NCBI GenBank assembly: GCA_023228985.1 | Contig: JALOAC010000008.1 | Coordinates: 20,200-84,199, forward strand | DNA from: Thiopseudomonas sp. | Lineage (GTDB): Bacteria; Pseudomonadota; Gammaproteobacteria; Pseudomonadales; Pseudomonadaceae | Direction: 5' to 3' | Length of the DNA stretch: 64,000 bases | Shown here: piece after piece, positions 17,948-26,965 of the stretch | Position numbering within the stretch: the first letter of the stretch is position 1 | Layout: each line of letters starts with the position of its first letter | Translations under genes and position numbers: made by a program | The notes under the pieces: generated by a model | What the model was told of the DNA's origin: nothing | The model's input: only the letters and a program-made list of their open reading frames with translations | The model's database searches: none

Positions 17948-18883
17948 CTAATTGGATTCAGCGTAAATTTTTGCCAAAATTTCACCTGCGCCTTGGGCAA
18001 GCAGATCTTTGGCTACTGAGATGCCTAATGCTTCAGCATCAGCACGTGGTGCGCGAGCTTCGGCGCGCAATAAAACGGTGCCGTCGGGCTGGCCAACTAA
18101 GCCACGTAGCCAAAGCTGATCACCTTCTAAAACAGCATAACAAGCGATAGGCACTTGGCAGCCGCCATTGAGGTGGCGGTTTAGCGCGCGCTCAGCAACA
18201 ATGCGGTCAGCGCTGTTTTGTTCGTGTAGAGGCTGTAGCAGTTGGTGTAGCTCGGTATCGTTGGTGCGGCACTCAATGCCAACCGCACCTTGGCCGCCTG
18301 CTGGCAAACTTTGTACATCGCTTAGACTGCTGCGGATACGATCGTTAAAGCCTAAACGAATCAGGCCAGCTGCCGCGAGAATAATGGCGTCATACTCGCC
18401 CGCATCCAGCTTGGCTAGGCGGGTATTCACGTTGCCACGTAAAAAGCGGATTTCTAGGTCTGGGCGCAAATTCAGTAGCTGTGCTTGGCGTCTTAGGCTG
18501 GATGTACCAACCACGCTACCATGGGGCAGCTCGTCCAGATTGGCGTAATTATTGGAAACAAAGGCATCGCGAGGGTCTTCACGCTCACAGATGCAGTACA
18601 ACCCCAAGCCCTCAGGGAATTCCATAGGCACATCTTTCATGGAATGCACGGCAATGTCAGCTTCGTCATTCAGCAGTGCGGTTTCTAGTTCTTTAACAAA
18701 CAGGCCTTTGCCGCCAATTTTAGCCAGTGGCGAGTCGAGCAGTTGGTCGCCACGACTCACCATGGGGACTAGACTGACTTTTAGGCCGGGGTGGGCTTGT
18801 TCAAGACGCGCTTTAACGTGTTCAGCTTGCCATAAGGCTAAAGCACTTTTGCGGGTGGCAATACGGATATGACGAGAGGACAT
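17948..18883 (-). CDS. hemC: Porphobilinogen deaminase (hydroxymethylbilane synthase)
   Basis: HemC polymerises four porphobilinogens into hydroxymethylbilane on a dipyrromethane cofactor. The 311-residue protein shows IRIATRKSALALWQAEHVK at the start, HSMKDVPMEFPEG with the catalytic Asp region, GTSSLRRQAQL, RGNVNTRLAKLD, and the cofactor Cys in HLNGGCQVPIACYA. It is the first gene of hemCDXY. A 100-bp leader separates it from algR, upstream on the same strand; in P. aeruginosa the algZR-hemCD genes can be cotranscribed, and that layout is kept here. Confidence 0.97.
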   Translation of the reverse strand: MSSRHIRIATRKSALALWQAEHVKARLEQAHPGLKVSLVPMVSRGDQLLDSPLAKIGGKGLFVKELETALLNDEADIAVHSMKDVPMEFPEGLGLYCICEREDPRDAFVSNNYANLDELPHGSVVGTSSLRRQAQLLNLRPDLEIRFLRGNVNTRLAKLDAGEYDAIILAAAGLIRLGFNDRIRSSLSDVQSLPAGGQGAVGIECRTNDTELHQLLQPLHEQNSADRIVAERALNRHLNGGCQVPIACYAVLEGDQLWLRGLVGQPDGTVLLRAEARAPRADAEALGISVAKDLLAQGAGEILAKIYAESN

Positions 18884-18987
18884 AGTGAAATCTACTTTGT
18901 TTAGAATGACTTGATGGCTAGAGCTTGGCTAGCTGACTTACACAGATGATAACAGCCTGACTAAGCGAGTGCTATATGTGAGCAGGG

Positions 18988-19725
18988 CTACAGCTTTTCC
19001 ATGAGAGCTCTTACCGCACTGACATGGCGACGGCTGACGCTTAGTGGTTGTTCGATGTTTTTTAGGTGAAGTTCGTAATGCCCGTCATCGGTGCGTAGCA
19101 GGCGCTCGATATAGTTAATGTTGACCAGAGTACTGCGATGGATGCGGGCGAAACAATGACCAAACTCATGTTCAAGGGACTTTAGCGACTCATCGATCAA
19201 CGTCTCACCGGTACAGTGATGGACGGTGACATACTTTTGATCCGCAATAAAATAATAAATATCCTGCAGGGCGATCAGCTCGATACCCTTGTGGGTTTTG
19301 GCGCTGATATGACTACGGATATTGTCGCCTTCAATATCGTCGGAAATAGCCGCTATCTGCCCCTGACTTAAGCGCGCTGCTTGGCGCAATGCTTGAGCTA
19401 AAGGCTCTAAGCGTATCGGTTTAACCAAATAACCGATGGCATTCACCTGAAAAGCCTCTAAAGCAAATTCATCATGGGCGGTACAGAAAATAATAGCGGG
19501 TGCATCGGCTTGTTTAGACAGTTTTGCTGCGACTTGCAAACCATCCAATATGGGCATGTGAATATCTAACAGCAGGATATCGGGCTTAAGTTGCTCGCAT
19601 AGGTCGAGGGCCTGCTGACCATTGCTGGCTTGCTGCGCTAATAGCTGGCAGTTGGGCAAGTTTTCAATCAGGCGCGCTAAACGTTCGCGCGCTAGAGGTT
19701 CATCATCAGCGATTAAGATTTCCAT
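18988..19725 (-). CDS. algR: LytTR-family response regulator AlgR
   Basis: The ATG at 19725 gives MEILIADDEPLARERLARL and a 245-residue product; the longer frame to 19779 lies inside algZ. The receiver domain (1-120) has the acidic pair at residues 7-8, phospho-acceptor Asp54 in LLLDIHMP and the conserved Lys in YLVKPI. The C-terminal LytTR DNA-binding domain (about 140-240) includes FARIHRSTLVNINYIERL. In Pseudomonas, AlgR controls alginate, twitching motility and virulence genes (known there; only inferred here). The start lies within the 3' end of algZ (20-bp overlap), as for a coupled two-component pair. Confidence 0.93.
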   Translation of the reverse strand: MEILIADDEPLARERLARLIENLPNCQLLAQQASNGQQALDLCEQLKPDILLLDIHMPILDGLQVAAKLSKQADAPAIIFCTAHDEFALEAFQVNAIGYLVKPIRLEPLAQALRQAARLSQGQIAAISDDIEGDNIRSHISAKTHKGIELIALQDIYYFIADQKYVTVHHCTGETLIDESLKSLEHEFGHCFARIHRSTLVNINYIERLLRTDDGHYELHLKNIEQPLSVSRRHVSAVRALMEKL

Positions 19726-20797
19726 GGTCTTGATCTGCTTCTGTTGGGGTGAGTTTGCAAGGGTAGCTGATATGGGCAATAAATACAGCGTCCTTACTGC
19801 TAGTAATTAATTTGGCTGTGTGGCCAAAATGGCTCACTAAGCGCGCTTGAATATTATCCAGTGCCAGCTGCATGCCTTTGTGCTTACTGCCTTGCTCCGG
19901 GATGGGGTTACTGACTTTTAGTTGGAGGATATTGTTTTGGTAGCTGGCCTGAACGCTAATAGTGCCGCCATTAGCACTGGGCTGAATGCCGTGCAAGACG
20001 GCGTTTTCCAGCAAGGGTTGTAGGGTTAAATGAGGAATAGGCAACTGAGGAGGTACGTCTTCTATCTGCCAATCCAATTGCATGCGCTCGCCAAAGCGGT
20101 GGTTTTCAATGGATAAATACTGTTGCGCTAGGTTGACTTCTTGCTGCCAAGTGGAGAGTCCGTTGTGGTTGGCTAGTGATGCGCGCAGTAGATCCGACAG
20201 GTCTAAAATTGCCAGTTCCGCTTTATCTACATCTATGGCAACCAAGCTGGCGATGCTATTGAGTGTGTTAAATAAAAAATGTGGCTGAATACGAGCCTGC
20301 AATGCTTCCAAGCGCGCCTGCAGCTGTGCTTGTTGCTGGCGCTTGGACTCGCTTTGTAAATAAAAAAACCGCAACACAATCGCTGACATGATCAGGCTAA
20401 TGAGTAGGTTGCGCAGATAGAAAACGCCCAAGCTCTCGCCGCGCAAATAAATACCCAGATATTCGGCGTTGAAATACTGTGTGGCCCAGCTGCATAAAAA
20501 AGTCAGCAGCATGACGATTAGGCAGGTTATCAGACTGGCTGATACAGCTTTAAGGTGTGCCAGCCAAGGGCGTAGCACGCAAAGTAAGGCTGCAGTGAGC
20601 AAGACTACCCACTGCACAAATAATGAGGTGAGTGCCAAGCGTGACCAATCAAAACCTTGGTTGATGGGCTCAGCCAGTACGAGTACCAACACCAAAAGCT
20701 CGGCGAGTAAAACCAAGCCAAGTAAGGCTTCGGCCTGACAAAGTTCCGGCAGGAAAAAGTTAGCCTGAGTGGGTTTGGGGGAGGTTTTTTTATGCAT
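19706..20797 (-). CDS. algZ: LytS-type sensor histidine kinase AlgZ (FimS)
   Basis: Starting at the ATG at 20797 (MHKKTSPKPTQANFF) the protein has 363 residues. Upstream in-frame TTG and GTG codons exist and none has a clear ribosome-binding site, so the start is uncertain. Residues 25-145 hold about four membrane helices. The His_kinase motif IQPHFLFNTLNS has phospho-acceptor His173. The ATP-binding part shows PHLTLQPLLENAVLHGI (N box) and further on a degenerate glycine region. It should phosphorylate AlgR. In Pseudomonas, argH lies next to algZ; here argH is 23 kb away and a catalase gene takes its place. Confidence 0.92.
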   Translation of the reverse strand: MHKKTSPKPTQANFFLPELCQAEALLGLVLLAELLVLVLVLAEPINQGFDWSRLALTSLFVQWVVLLTAALLCVLRPWLAHLKAVSASLITCLIVMLLTFLCSWATQYFNAEYLGIYLRGESLGVFYLRNLLISLIMSAIVLRFFYLQSESKRQQQAQLQARLEALQARIQPHFLFNTLNSIASLVAIDVDKAELAILDLSDLLRASLANHNGLSTWQQEVNLAQQYLSIENHRFGERMQLDWQIEDVPPQLPIPHLTLQPLLENAVLHGIQPSANGGTISVQASYQNNILQLKVSNPIPEQGSKHKGMQLALDNIQARLVSHFGHTAKLITSSKDAVFIAHISYPCKLTPTEADQDHGNLNR

Positions 20798-20938
20798 GGG
20801 TAAAAGTGTCACCTGTGCGGGTTCGAATGGCAAGAGCAAACCAAGTTGAACTGTGCATTAGTGCGCCAAACAAGAGTTTTACTGTAAATGGTTGGATAAG
20901 GCATTGTTGTGTTGAAAGCTATAAATTTCCATAAAGCG

Positions 20939-20975
20939 ATAGTTGCTAGCTATTGGGTTGGTAATTAATAATTAC
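20939..20975 (+). promoter_or_regulatory. OxyR-like binding site before the catalase gene
   Basis: The first pair of tetranucleotides, ATAG-N7-CTAT, matches the OxyR consensus exactly. After seven more bases a second pair, GTAA-N7-TTAC, keeps the same geometry and dyad symmetry but deviates in sequence. The site abuts the weak -35 region of the promoter at 20976-21004, which is how OxyR activates catalase promoters. The oxyR gene itself is not in the window. Confidence 0.55.
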
Positions 20976-21004
20976 TATCCTATTTTTTTGCAGAGACTTA
21001 TAGT
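20976..21004 (+). promoter_or_regulatory. Candidate catalase promoter
   Basis: A TATAGT -10 hexamer at 20999-21004 lies 17 bp after a poor -35 hexamer (TATCCT at 20976-20981). A weak -35 directly downstream of an activator site suggests activator-dependent transcription. The start codon is 43 bp beyond the -10. Confidence 0.4.
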
Positions 21005-21046
21005 CAGCGTGCAGTACCTAATTCATATCGTGCGAGGTAATAAGAA

Positions 21047-22492
21047 ATGACCAGCAAACCCAAGCTAACATCCGTTTCCGGCTGCCCAATCGCTAATAAT
21101 CAAGACAGCTTAACCGCAGGTGCGCGTGGCCCCATGCTCCTGCAAGATGTCTGGTTTTTAGAAAAACTAGCCCACTTTGATAGAGAAGTCATTCCAGAGC
21201 GGCGTATGCACGCCAAAGGCTCAGGTGCTTTCGGTAGCTTTACCGTTACTCACGATATTACCCAATACACTAAAGCCTCTCTATTTGCTGAAGTCGGCAA
21301 ACAAACCGAGATGTTTGTACGCTTTTCTACCGTTGCGGGTGAGCGCGGTGCCGCCGATGCTGAACGTGATATTCGTGGCTTTGCGATGCGTTTTTATACC
21401 GAGCAAGGTAATTGGGATTTAGTCGGTAACAATACGCCCGTTTTCTTCTTTCGTGATCCTTTGAAGTTTCCCGACCTTAACCATGCGGTTAAACGTGACC
21501 CACGCACCAATATGCGTAGCCCCACTAACAACTGGGATTTTTGGACAGGCTTACCCGAAGCACTGCACCAAGTTACTATTTTAATGAGTGACCGTGGTAT
21601 TCCTGCATCCTATCGCCATATGCACGGCTTTGGTTCCCACACTTTTAGCTTTATTAATGCAGATAACGAACGCTTTTGGGTGAAGTTCCATTTCAAAACC
21701 CAACAGGGCATTAAAAACCTGACCGATCAAGAAGCTGCTGAGTTAGTTGGCCAAGACCGCGAAAGCTCGCAGCGTGATTTATATGAAGCGATTGAGCGCA
21801 AGGAATTTCCACGCTGGACTATGTATGTACAAATTATGCCTGAAGCCGATGCAGGTAAAGTGCCTTACCACCCCTTTGATTTAACCAAGGTTTGGCCTAA
21901 GGGCGATTATCCACTTATAGAAGTAGGGTATTTTGAGCTAAATAAAAACCCTGAAAACTACTTTGCTGATGTAGAGCAAGCGGCATTTAACCCGGCGCAT
22001 ATCGTACCGGGCATTGGCTTTTCACCTGATCGCATGTTGCAAGGTCGTTTGTTCTCTTATGGTGATGCACAGCGCTACCGCTTAGGTGTGAACCACTACC
22101 AGATACCAGTGAATACACCGCGCTGCCCAATGCATAGCTTTCACCGCGATGGCGCAATGCGTGTGGATGGTAACCAAGGCAGTCGCTTGCATTACGAGCC
22201 TAACAGTCAACAAGAATGGCAAGAACAACCTGATTTTTCAGAGCCGCCGCTTGCACTTGAAGGTATGGCAGATCGTTTTGATTACTGGGAAACTGAACCA
22301 GATTATTTCACCCAGCCGGGTAACTTATTTCGCTTGTTAAGCCCAGCAGAACAACAAGTATTGTTTGAAAATACTGCCCGCAATATGACGGGTGTACCAG
22401 AAGAAATTAAGCGCCGTCATATTGAGCACTGTAGCAAGGCGGACCCTGCCTATGGTGAGGGAGTTGCTAAGGCTATGGGTTTAACTCAGTAG
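21047..22492 (+). CDS. katA: Small-subunit heme catalase
   Basis: This 481-residue monofunctional catalase breaks hydrogen peroxide into water and oxygen. The catalytic His is in RMHAKGSGAFGSF, RFSTVAGERG and RDPLKFPDL follow, the distal Asn is in GNNTPVFFFRD, and the proximal heme Tyr is in the RLFSYGDAQRYRLG signature. Length and the GCPIANNQ opening place it with clade III enzymes such as KatA of Pseudomonas, so it should be cytoplasmic; there is no signal peptide. A GAGG ribosome-binding site precedes the ATG. A strong hairpin follows the stop. It sits between algZ and uvrA, not a position I know from P. aeruginosa. Confidence 0.93.
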   Translation: MTSKPKLTSVSGCPIANNQDSLTAGARGPMLLQDVWFLEKLAHFDREVIPERRMHAKGSGAFGSFTVTHDITQYTKASLFAEVGKQTEMFVRFSTVAGERGAADAERDIRGFAMRFYTEQGNWDLVGNNTPVFFFRDPLKFPDLNHAVKRDPRTNMRSPTNNWDFWTGLPEALHQVTILMSDRGIPASYRHMHGFGSHTFSFINADNERFWVKFHFKTQQGIKNLTDQEAAELVGQDRESSQRDLYEAIERKEFPRWTMYVQIMPEADAGKVPYHPFDLTKVWPKGDYPLIEVGYFELNKNPENYFADVEQAAFNPAHIVPGIGFSPDRMLQGRLFSYGDAQRYRLGVNHYQIPVNTPRCPMHSFHRDGAMRVDGNQGSRLHYEPNSQQEWQEQPDFSEPPLALEGMADRFDYWETEPDYFTQPGNLFRLLSPAEQQVLFENTARNMTGVPEEIKRRHIEHCSKADPAYGEGVAKAMGLTQ

Positions 22493-22506
22493 CAATAACC
22501 TAGCGA

Positions 22507-22547
22507 CAACTAAAAAGCCCGATGCACTGCGTCGGGCTTTTTAGTTG
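22507..22547. terminator. Bidirectional rho-independent terminator between katA and uvrA
   Basis: A perfect 16-bp stem (22507-22522 with 22532-22547, core AAAAAGCCCGA / TCGGGCTTTTT) encloses a 9-base loop. The T-rich ends of both arms give a U-run in either direction, suiting the convergent katA and uvrA genes. Confidence 0.9.
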
Positions 22548-22570
22548 GGCTAAGAGCGAGCTAGTAGTAT

Positions 22571-25396
22571 TTAGCGCTGCAGAGTTTGTTTAAGGAAACG
22601 TCCTGTATGGGATACGCTTTGTTCGGTTATCTGCTCTGGTGTACCGGTAGCGATGATTTGTCCACCACGGAAACCGCCCTCAGGACCGAGATCAACAATC
22701 CAGTCGGCGGTTTTAATCACATCCAGATTATGTTCGATCACCACCACGGTATTGCCACGGTCGCGTAGACGATGCAGTACATCCAGCAGCTGTTGGATAT
22801 CGGCAAAATGCAGGCCAGTGGTGGGTTCATCAAGAATATACAGCGTTTGCCCGGTATCGCGCTTGGATAGCTCGCGTGACAGCTTCACCCGTTGCGCTTC
22901 ACCGCCTGACAGCGTGGTAGCGCTTTGGCCGAGACGAATATAGGACAGTCCTACATCAATTAGGGTTTGCATGCGCCGTGCTAAGGCGGGAATGGCATCG
23001 AAAAACTCTCGTGCGTCTTCCACGGTTAGTTGCAGTACTTCATCAATGGATTTGCCTTTGTAGCGAATATCCAAGGTTTCGCGGTTATAGCGTTTGCCTT
23101 TGCAGATATCGCAGGGCACATAGATGTCGGGCAAAAAGTGCATTTCTACTTTAATCACGCCATCGCCCTGACAGGCTTCGCAGCGCCCGCCCTTGACGTT
23201 AAACGAAAACCGCCCCGGGGTGTAACCGCGTGCGCGAGCTTCGGGTACGCCAGCAAAAAGCTCGCGAATTGGGGTGAAGATGCCGGTGTAGGTGGCTGGG
23301 TTAGAGCGCGGGGTGCGGCCAATGGGGCTTTGATCAATGTCGACCACTTTATCGAGCAGTTCTAAGCCTTCAATGCGCTCGTAGGCTGCTACTTCCAGTG
23401 TGGTTGCGCCATTTAACGCCGTAGCAGCAAGCGGGTAGAGCGTGCCGTTAATCAGCGTGGATTTGCCTGAGCCGGACACCCCGGTAATGCAGGTAAGCAA
23501 ACCAATGGGGATTTCTAAATTAACGTTTTGCAGGTTATGCCCTTTGGCGCCAATGAGTCGTAGCATCTTGCTGGGGTCGACGGGGGTGCGTTGCTCGGGG
23601 TAGGTGATTTTTTTCTTGCCAGACAGGTACTGGCCGGTTAAAGAGTCGGGGTTGTCCATCAGTTGTTGCGGTGTGCCTTGGGCGACGATTTCACCGCCAT
23701 GCACGCCAGCGCCCGGGCCGATATCGACGGTATAGTCGGCCAAGCGGATGGCGTCTTCGTCGTGCTCAACCACAATCACGGTATTACCAATATCGCGTAG
23801 GTGGGTCAGGGTGGCGAGCAAGCGTTCGTTGTCGCGTTGGTGCAGGCCGATGGACGGCTCATCCAAAATGTACAGCACGCCGACCAGACCTGCGCCGATT
23901 TGGCTGGCCAGCCGAATGCGCTGTGCTTCACCGCCAGATAGGGTATCGGCGCTGCGATCAAGGGTTAGATAATCCAGCCCAACGTTCACGAGAAACTGCA
24001 GTCGAGCACAGATTTCTTTAAGAATTTTATCGGCAATCTCGCCACGGCGACCGGGCAAGGTTAACTGATGATAATAGGCATGGGCATCACCCACCGGCAT
24101 GCGGGTGATTTCGGGAAGTGTTTTATCGCCCACCCAAACATGACGCGCCGAGCTGCACAGGCGTGAACCTTGGCAATCTGGACAGGCTTGGGTGCTGAGG
24201 TATTTGCCCAGCTCTTCACGCACGCTGTTAGATTCTGTGTCGCGGTAGCGGCGCTCAAGGTTAGGCACTACACCTTCAAAGGGGTGTTTGCGCTGCACAA
24301 TATCGCCGCGATCATTGAGGTACTTGAAGGCGATTTCTTCAATACCGCTGCCGTTTAATAAGAGTTGCTGATGCTCAGCATCCAGTTGCCCGAAGGGTGT
24401 TTCCAGATCAAAACCATAGTGATCAGACAGAGACATGAGCATCTGAAAATAATAGGCGTTACGTCTATCCCAACCGCGCATCGCGCCTTCGGCGAGGGTT
24501 AGCTCTGGATTGACCAAACGGCGGCTATCAAAAAACTGCTTCAGTCCTAAACCATCACAGGTTGGACAGGCACCTGCTGGGTTGTTAAAAGAAAACAGCT
24601 TGGGTTCTAGTTCACTGACCGAATGACCGCAATGAGGACAGGCAAAGCGTGCGGAAAAGACGCTAGTAATATCCACGCCTTCATCCATGCTGGTAATAGT
24701 GGCAATGCCGTCGGCTAGCTGTAATGCGGTTTCAAAGGATTCCGCCAAACGCTGGGCTAAATCGTCACGAATTTTAAAACGATCAACTACCACATCAATG
24801 CTGTGCCGTTTTTGTTTGTCCAGCTTGGGCAAATCATCCATTTCATATACTTTGCCGTTGATACGTACCCGGATAAAGCCCTTAGCGCGCAACTCATCAA
24901 GCACCGTTAAATGCTCACCTTTACGCTCACGAATCACCGGTGCCAGCAGCATGTAACGATGCTCGGCCGGCAGCGCCATGGCTAAGTCAACCATCTGGCT
25001 GACTGTTTGCGCTTCTAGCGGTGCGGCGTGTGTTGGGCAATGTGGAATTCCTGCGCGGGCATAGAGCAGGCGCAGATAGTCGTAAATTTCGGTAATGGTG
25101 CCCACGGTTGAACGTGGGTTGTGTGAAGTGGATTTTTGTTCAATGGAAATCGCCGGCGATAGCCCTTCGATGGTGTCCACATCGGGTTTTTCCATCATCG
25201 ATAAAAACTGCCGCGCGTAGGCGGAGAGCGACTCAACATAGCGGCGCTGTCCTTCCGCGTAGAGCGTATCAAACGCCAACGATGACTTGCCCGAGCCGGA
25301 TAAGCCGGTAATCACGATCAGCTTGTTGCGCGGTAAAGTGATGTCGATGTTTTTTAAATTGTGGGTACGTGCGCCCCGAACAATGATGTTATCCAC
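22571..25396 (-). CDS. uvrA: Excinuclease ABC subunit A
   Basis: UvrA finds DNA lesions and loads UvrB in nucleotide excision repair. I start at the GTG at 25396 (MDNIIVRGARTHNLKNID), preceded by AGAGG at good spacing; the open frame runs on to 25516 but with no family match. The 941-residue protein has two ABC ATPase halves: Walker A GLSGSGKSS and GVSGSGKST, signatures LSGGEAQRIRLA and LSGGEAQRVKLS, each followed by an ILDEP Walker B. Zinc fingers CPHC/CPTC and CEAC/CDIC are present. It is divergent from the MFS gene, as in Pseudomonas, with a possible LexA box between them. Confidence 0.97.
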   Translation of the reverse strand: MDNIIVRGARTHNLKNIDITLPRNKLIVITGLSGSGKSSLAFDTLYAEGQRRYVESLSAYARQFLSMMEKPDVDTIEGLSPAISIEQKSTSHNPRSTVGTITEIYDYLRLLYARAGIPHCPTHAAPLEAQTVSQMVDLAMALPAEHRYMLLAPVIRERKGEHLTVLDELRAKGFIRVRINGKVYEMDDLPKLDKQKRHSIDVVVDRFKIRDDLAQRLAESFETALQLADGIATITSMDEGVDITSVFSARFACPHCGHSVSELEPKLFSFNNPAGACPTCDGLGLKQFFDSRRLVNPELTLAEGAMRGWDRRNAYYFQMLMSLSDHYGFDLETPFGQLDAEHQQLLLNGSGIEEIAFKYLNDRGDIVQRKHPFEGVVPNLERRYRDTESNSVREELGKYLSTQACPDCQGSRLCSSARHVWVGDKTLPEITRMPVGDAHAYYHQLTLPGRRGEIADKILKEICARLQFLVNVGLDYLTLDRSADTLSGGEAQRIRLASQIGAGLVGVLYILDEPSIGLHQRDNERLLATLTHLRDIGNTVIVVEHDEDAIRLADYTVDIGPGAGVHGGEIVAQGTPQQLMDNPDSLTGQYLSGKKKITYPEQRTPVDPSKMLRLIGAKGHNLQNVNLEIPIGLLTCITGVSGSGKSTLINGTLYPLAATALNGATTLEVAAYERIEGLELLDKVVDIDQSPIGRTPRSNPATYTGIFTPIRELFAGVPEARARGYTPGRFSFNVKGGRCEACQGDGVIKVEMHFLPDIYVPCDICKGKRYNRETLDIRYKGKSIDEVLQLTVEDAREFFDAIPALARRMQTLIDVGLSYIRLGQSATTLSGGEAQRVKLSRELSKRDTGQTLYILDEPTTGLHFADIQQLLDVLHRLRDRGNTVVVIEHNLDVIKTADWIVDLGPEGGFRGGQIIATGTPEQITEQSVSHTGRFLKQTLQR

Positions 25397-25468
25397 TGCA
25401 TGCCTCTGGTGGCAAAGAAACAGACCATTATACGGGAAAGAGCAAGCACGTGCTGAGTTAAGGCAGCG

Positions 25469-25484
25469 CTGAAAGCATGCACAG
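25469..25484. promoter_or_regulatory. Candidate LexA (SOS) box between uvrA and the MFS-ssb genes
   Basis: The 16-mer fits CTG-N10-CAG with CTGA and ACAG ends, close to the gammaproteobacterial LexA consensus, and lies 73 bp before the uvrA start. Only the outer triplets match well and the centre is not the usual AT alternation, so it may be chance. Confidence 0.35.
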
Positions 25485-25559
25485 GCATTTTTAAACAGGT
25501 TTCTTAGCATTCCCACGATAGCCTGTTAAACTTAGCCGCTTGAAAATCGAGGGGGCTAA

Positions 25560-26951
25560 ATGGCTAAGCAGGTAAGTGATGCAATGAATACGAACGAACG
25601 CCGCGCAATGAGCGGGTTATCGTTGGTATTCGCTTTCCGTATGTTAGGCATGTTTATGGTGTTGCCCGTTTTGGCCACCTATGGTCAGGAATTAGAAGGT
25701 GCCACGCCCTTGCTGATTGGCTTGGCGATTGGTGCTTACGGTTTAACTCAAGCCGTACTGCAAATACCCTTTGGTATGCTCTCGGACCGTATTGGGCGGA
25801 TGCCGGTTATCTATGCAGGACTGTTGATTTTTGCCGCAGGTAGCGCGGTTGCTGCTATGGCCAGTTCCATTGAGATGATTATTGTTGGGCGGGTTTTACA
25901 GGGCGCTGGCGCGATTTCTGCCGCCGTGATGGCACTGTTATCAGATTTAACCCGTGAGCAAAACCGCACCAAAGTGATGGCAGCAATAGGCATGAGTATT
26001 GGCCTGTCTTTCGTTGTCGCCATGGTGTTAGGGCCGCTGGTAACCCGCTACTTTGGTTTGTCGGGGCTGTTTTGGTTCACGGCATTAATGGCATTAACTG
26101 GCATGCTGATTATGGCGGTTTGGGTACCTAAGCCAGACCACCAGGTTAAGCATTTGGATTCCGGAGTTAACCCGGAAACCTTTTCGAAAATTTTACGTAA
26201 CGGTCAATTATTGCGTCTTGATGTGGGGATTTTTGTACTGCATGCGTTGTTGATGGCGAGCTTTATGGCGTTACCCTTGGCGTTAATTGAACAGGGCGGT
26301 TTGGCTAGGGACGAGCATTGGTGGGTATACCTGATTGCGATGGGCGTAGGCTTTTTTGCCATGCTGCCCTTTATTATTTATAGCGAGAAAAAACGCCAAA
26401 TAAAGAAAGTATTTATTGGCGCTATTGCCGTGGTTTTGTTTAGCCAGTTATTTTTCCTGTGGTTGGGTACCAGTCTTGCGCTGCTGGTGGTGGGTGCGGT
26501 GGTTTTCTTTGCAGCCTTTAATCTGCTGGAGGCTACGCTGCCTTCGTTGATCAGCAAAATTTCGCCAGCCGGCTCTAAAGGTACGGCTATGGGGGTTTAT
26601 TCCACTAGTCAGTTCTTGGGTGCGGCAGTGGGCGGAATTTTTGGAGGCTGGTTATTTCAGCTGGCGGGCACCAATGCGGTTTTTGCTGGATGTGCGGTTT
26701 TGGCTGCACTTTGGCTAGCATTTGCTGTTAATATGCAAGAGCCACCTTATGTCACAAGTACGCGTTTAGAGGTAAAGCAAGCGCCGGCTTTGACTGATGA
26801 TTGGTTAAAGCAACTGCGCGCGCAGTCTGGCGTAATGGATGCGCTGTATGTGGCAGAGGAAGCTGCAGTCTATGTAAAATTTGACAATAAACGTATAGAA
26901 CGAGCCCAGCTGGAACAGCTTTTAGCTTCTATTATTGGGCGCGATAGATAA
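25560..26951 (+). CDS. MFS transporter, YajR-like, with C-terminal ferredoxin-like domain
   Basis: This 463-residue protein has twelve predicted membrane helices. The major-facilitator motif A is present as GMLSDRIGRMPVIY between helices 2 and 3, and a helix-5 motif C-like stretch occurs in GLSFVVAMVLGPL. After the last helix (about residue 400) there is a soluble domain of about 60 residues (WLKQLRAQSGVMDALYVAEE onward) that resembles the YAM domain of E. coli YajR. Drug or metabolite export by proton antiport is likely, with unknown substrate. It ends 14 bp before ssb, so the two are probably cotranscribed; the same pair lies next to uvrA in Pseudomonas. Confidence 0.9.
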   Translation: MAKQVSDAMNTNERRAMSGLSLVFAFRMLGMFMVLPVLATYGQELEGATPLLIGLAIGAYGLTQAVLQIPFGMLSDRIGRMPVIYAGLLIFAAGSAVAAMASSIEMIIVGRVLQGAGAISAAVMALLSDLTREQNRTKVMAAIGMSIGLSFVVAMVLGPLVTRYFGLSGLFWFTALMALTGMLIMAVWVPKPDHQVKHLDSGVNPETFSKILRNGQLLRLDVGIFVLHALLMASFMALPLALIEQGGLARDEHWWVYLIAMGVGFFAMLPFIIYSEKKRQIKKVFIGAIAVVLFSQLFFLWLGTSLALLVVGAVVFFAAFNLLEATLPSLISKISPAGSKGTAMGVYSTSQFLGAAVGGIFGGWLFQLAGTNAVFAGCAVLAALWLAFAVNMQEPPYVTSTRLEVKQAPALTDDWLKQLRAQSGVMDALYVAEEAAVYVKFDNKRIERAQLEQLLASIIGRDR

Positions 26952-26965
26952 TTAGGAGAAGTAAG

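Noticed and set aside
22571..25396. Long plus-strand open frames inside uvrA (for example 23030-23365 and 23671-24021)
   Set aside because: They are opposite-strand shadows; uvrA is continuous with all its motifs.
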